Source: Desulfobacterales bacterium (GTDB lineage Bacteria; Desulfobacterota; Desulfobulbia; Desulfobulbales; Desulfocapsaceae). From it: DNA of 6,194 bases. A program made the translations under genes and the position numbers. Location: NCBI GenBank assembly GCA_013042695.1, contig JABDPQ010000577.1, positions 1-6,194 on the forward strand, written 5' to 3'. Within the stretch, counting starts at the first letter, position 1. Each line of letters begins with the position of its first letter. Shown in pieces: positions 5,822-6,194 of the stretch. The notes beneath the pieces are model-generated. The model was given only the letters and a program-made list of their open reading frames with translations, was not told where the DNA came from and searched no databases.

Positions 5822-6194
5822 TCATTCACGTAACAGGGGGCGCTCGAGTTTTGGTGAAAAGACATCGCGAAAGGACATCTCCCCGCGCATAAAATATTCT
5901 ACATAACAGACGGGTTGGTCATTTGAATATTCGCTTCGTTTAAAATGAAATGCCGGATATCCGGCCTGAACGTTAAAGATGGAGGCAATTTCCTCTGAAA
6001 GGTTAACCGCCATGAGATCCTGGGAGATTTTGGTAAGGTCTACTCGGTATTTATTTGCCAATAGCTCATAGATCGATTCTTTTTCCAGATCGTCCATCAG
6101 GATCCCGGCAGCTATTTCCGTGCGCAGGTAATGGACTGCATACCTCACCGGCAAATTATCGAAGTAATTTAGACGCTTCACAAGAATTACCTGC
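5822..6194 (-). CDS. GntR family (HutC subfamily) transcriptional regulator, C-terminal UTRA domain; 5' end beyond the window
   Basis: About 123 residues are visible; the frame stays open to the right edge (QVILVKRLNYFDNLPV...), so the GTG at 6181 is an internal Val and not the start. The stretch FHFKRSEYSNDQPVCYVEYFMR is the typical end of a UTRA ligand-binding domain (hydrophobic-R-x(4-5)-g-x-P-v-x-y-x-x-x-y). The N-terminal winged-helix DNA-binding domain must lie outside. Regulators of this class usually repress catabolic operons until a pathway substrate binds. It sits directly upstream of and in the same direction as the corrinoid protein gene, separated by 222 bp holding a matching operator, so it probably controls this operon. 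Stop is TGA. Ligand unknown, presumably the methylated substrate or a derivative. Confidence 0.82.
   Translation of the reverse strand, partial: QVILVKRLNYFDNLPVRYAVHYLRTEIAAGILMDDLEKESIYELLANKYRVDLTKISQDLMAVNLSEEIASIFNVQAGYPAFHFKRSEYSNDQPVCYVEYFMRGEMSFRDVFSPKLERPLLRE

Overview
The window carries six genes, all on the minus strand, so they are transcribed from high to low coordinates. They look like one catabolic locus of an anaerobe: a HutC-type regulator (cut by the right edge), a corrinoid protein, an MtmB-family methyltransferase, a cobalamin reactivation-type protein, an FAD/NAD(P)-dependent oxidoreductase, a four-cluster ferredoxin, and a molybdopterin oxidoreductase (cut by the left edge). 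Corrinoid methyltransferases beside iron-sulfur and molybdopterin redox proteins suggest an anaerobic methylotroph such as a sulfate-reducing Desulfobacterota member or an acetogen. I lean to the former by gene style only; no taxonomic marker is present.

Layout in transcription order. 6194-5822: C-terminal UTRA half of a GntR/HutC regulator. 5821-5600: gap with a TTGACA -35 candidate and an 18-bp near-palindrome with core GTATATAC, which matches the HutC operator consensus. 5599-4964: MtmC-like corrinoid protein. 4908-3526: full-length MtmB-family protein with a very good Shine-Dalgarno. 3525-3360: gap with two small hairpins. 3359-2577: protein like the MetH activation domain. 2443-1196: FAD oxidoreductase. 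1195-975: gap largely filled by a fold-back repeat. 974-498: 4x[4Fe-4S] ferredoxin. 470-1: N-terminal part of a molybdopterin oxidoreductase.

Two points stand out. First, the molybdopterin oxidoreductase frame is interrupted by a single TAG at codon 140. The 16 codons beyond it, to the window edge, are open and read as normal family sequence (CYVGRWLGYALVTGDW). The Cys just after the TAG sits where the Mo/W-ligating residue is expected. This is either a recoded (perhaps pyrrolysine) codon beside the active site or a fresh nonsense mutation. Second, the MtmB-family protein has no in-frame TAG. At the position of the catalytic pyrrolysine of methanogen MtmB it has Val200 (codon GTG), so it is a non-pyrrolysine MtmB homologue, comparable in idea to the non-pyrrolysine MttB homologues such as glycine betaine methyltransferase MtgB. 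Its substrate is unlikely to be monomethylamine.

Working model (inference): the MtmB homologue demethylates an unknown methylated compound onto the corrinoid protein; a second methyltransferase outside the window passes the methyl group to a C1 carrier; the activation-type protein rescues oxidised Co(II) corrinoid; the FAD, ferredoxin and molybdopterin proteins supply or collect electrons. The HutC regulator probably senses a substrate-related ligand and controls the promoter before the corrinoid protein gene.
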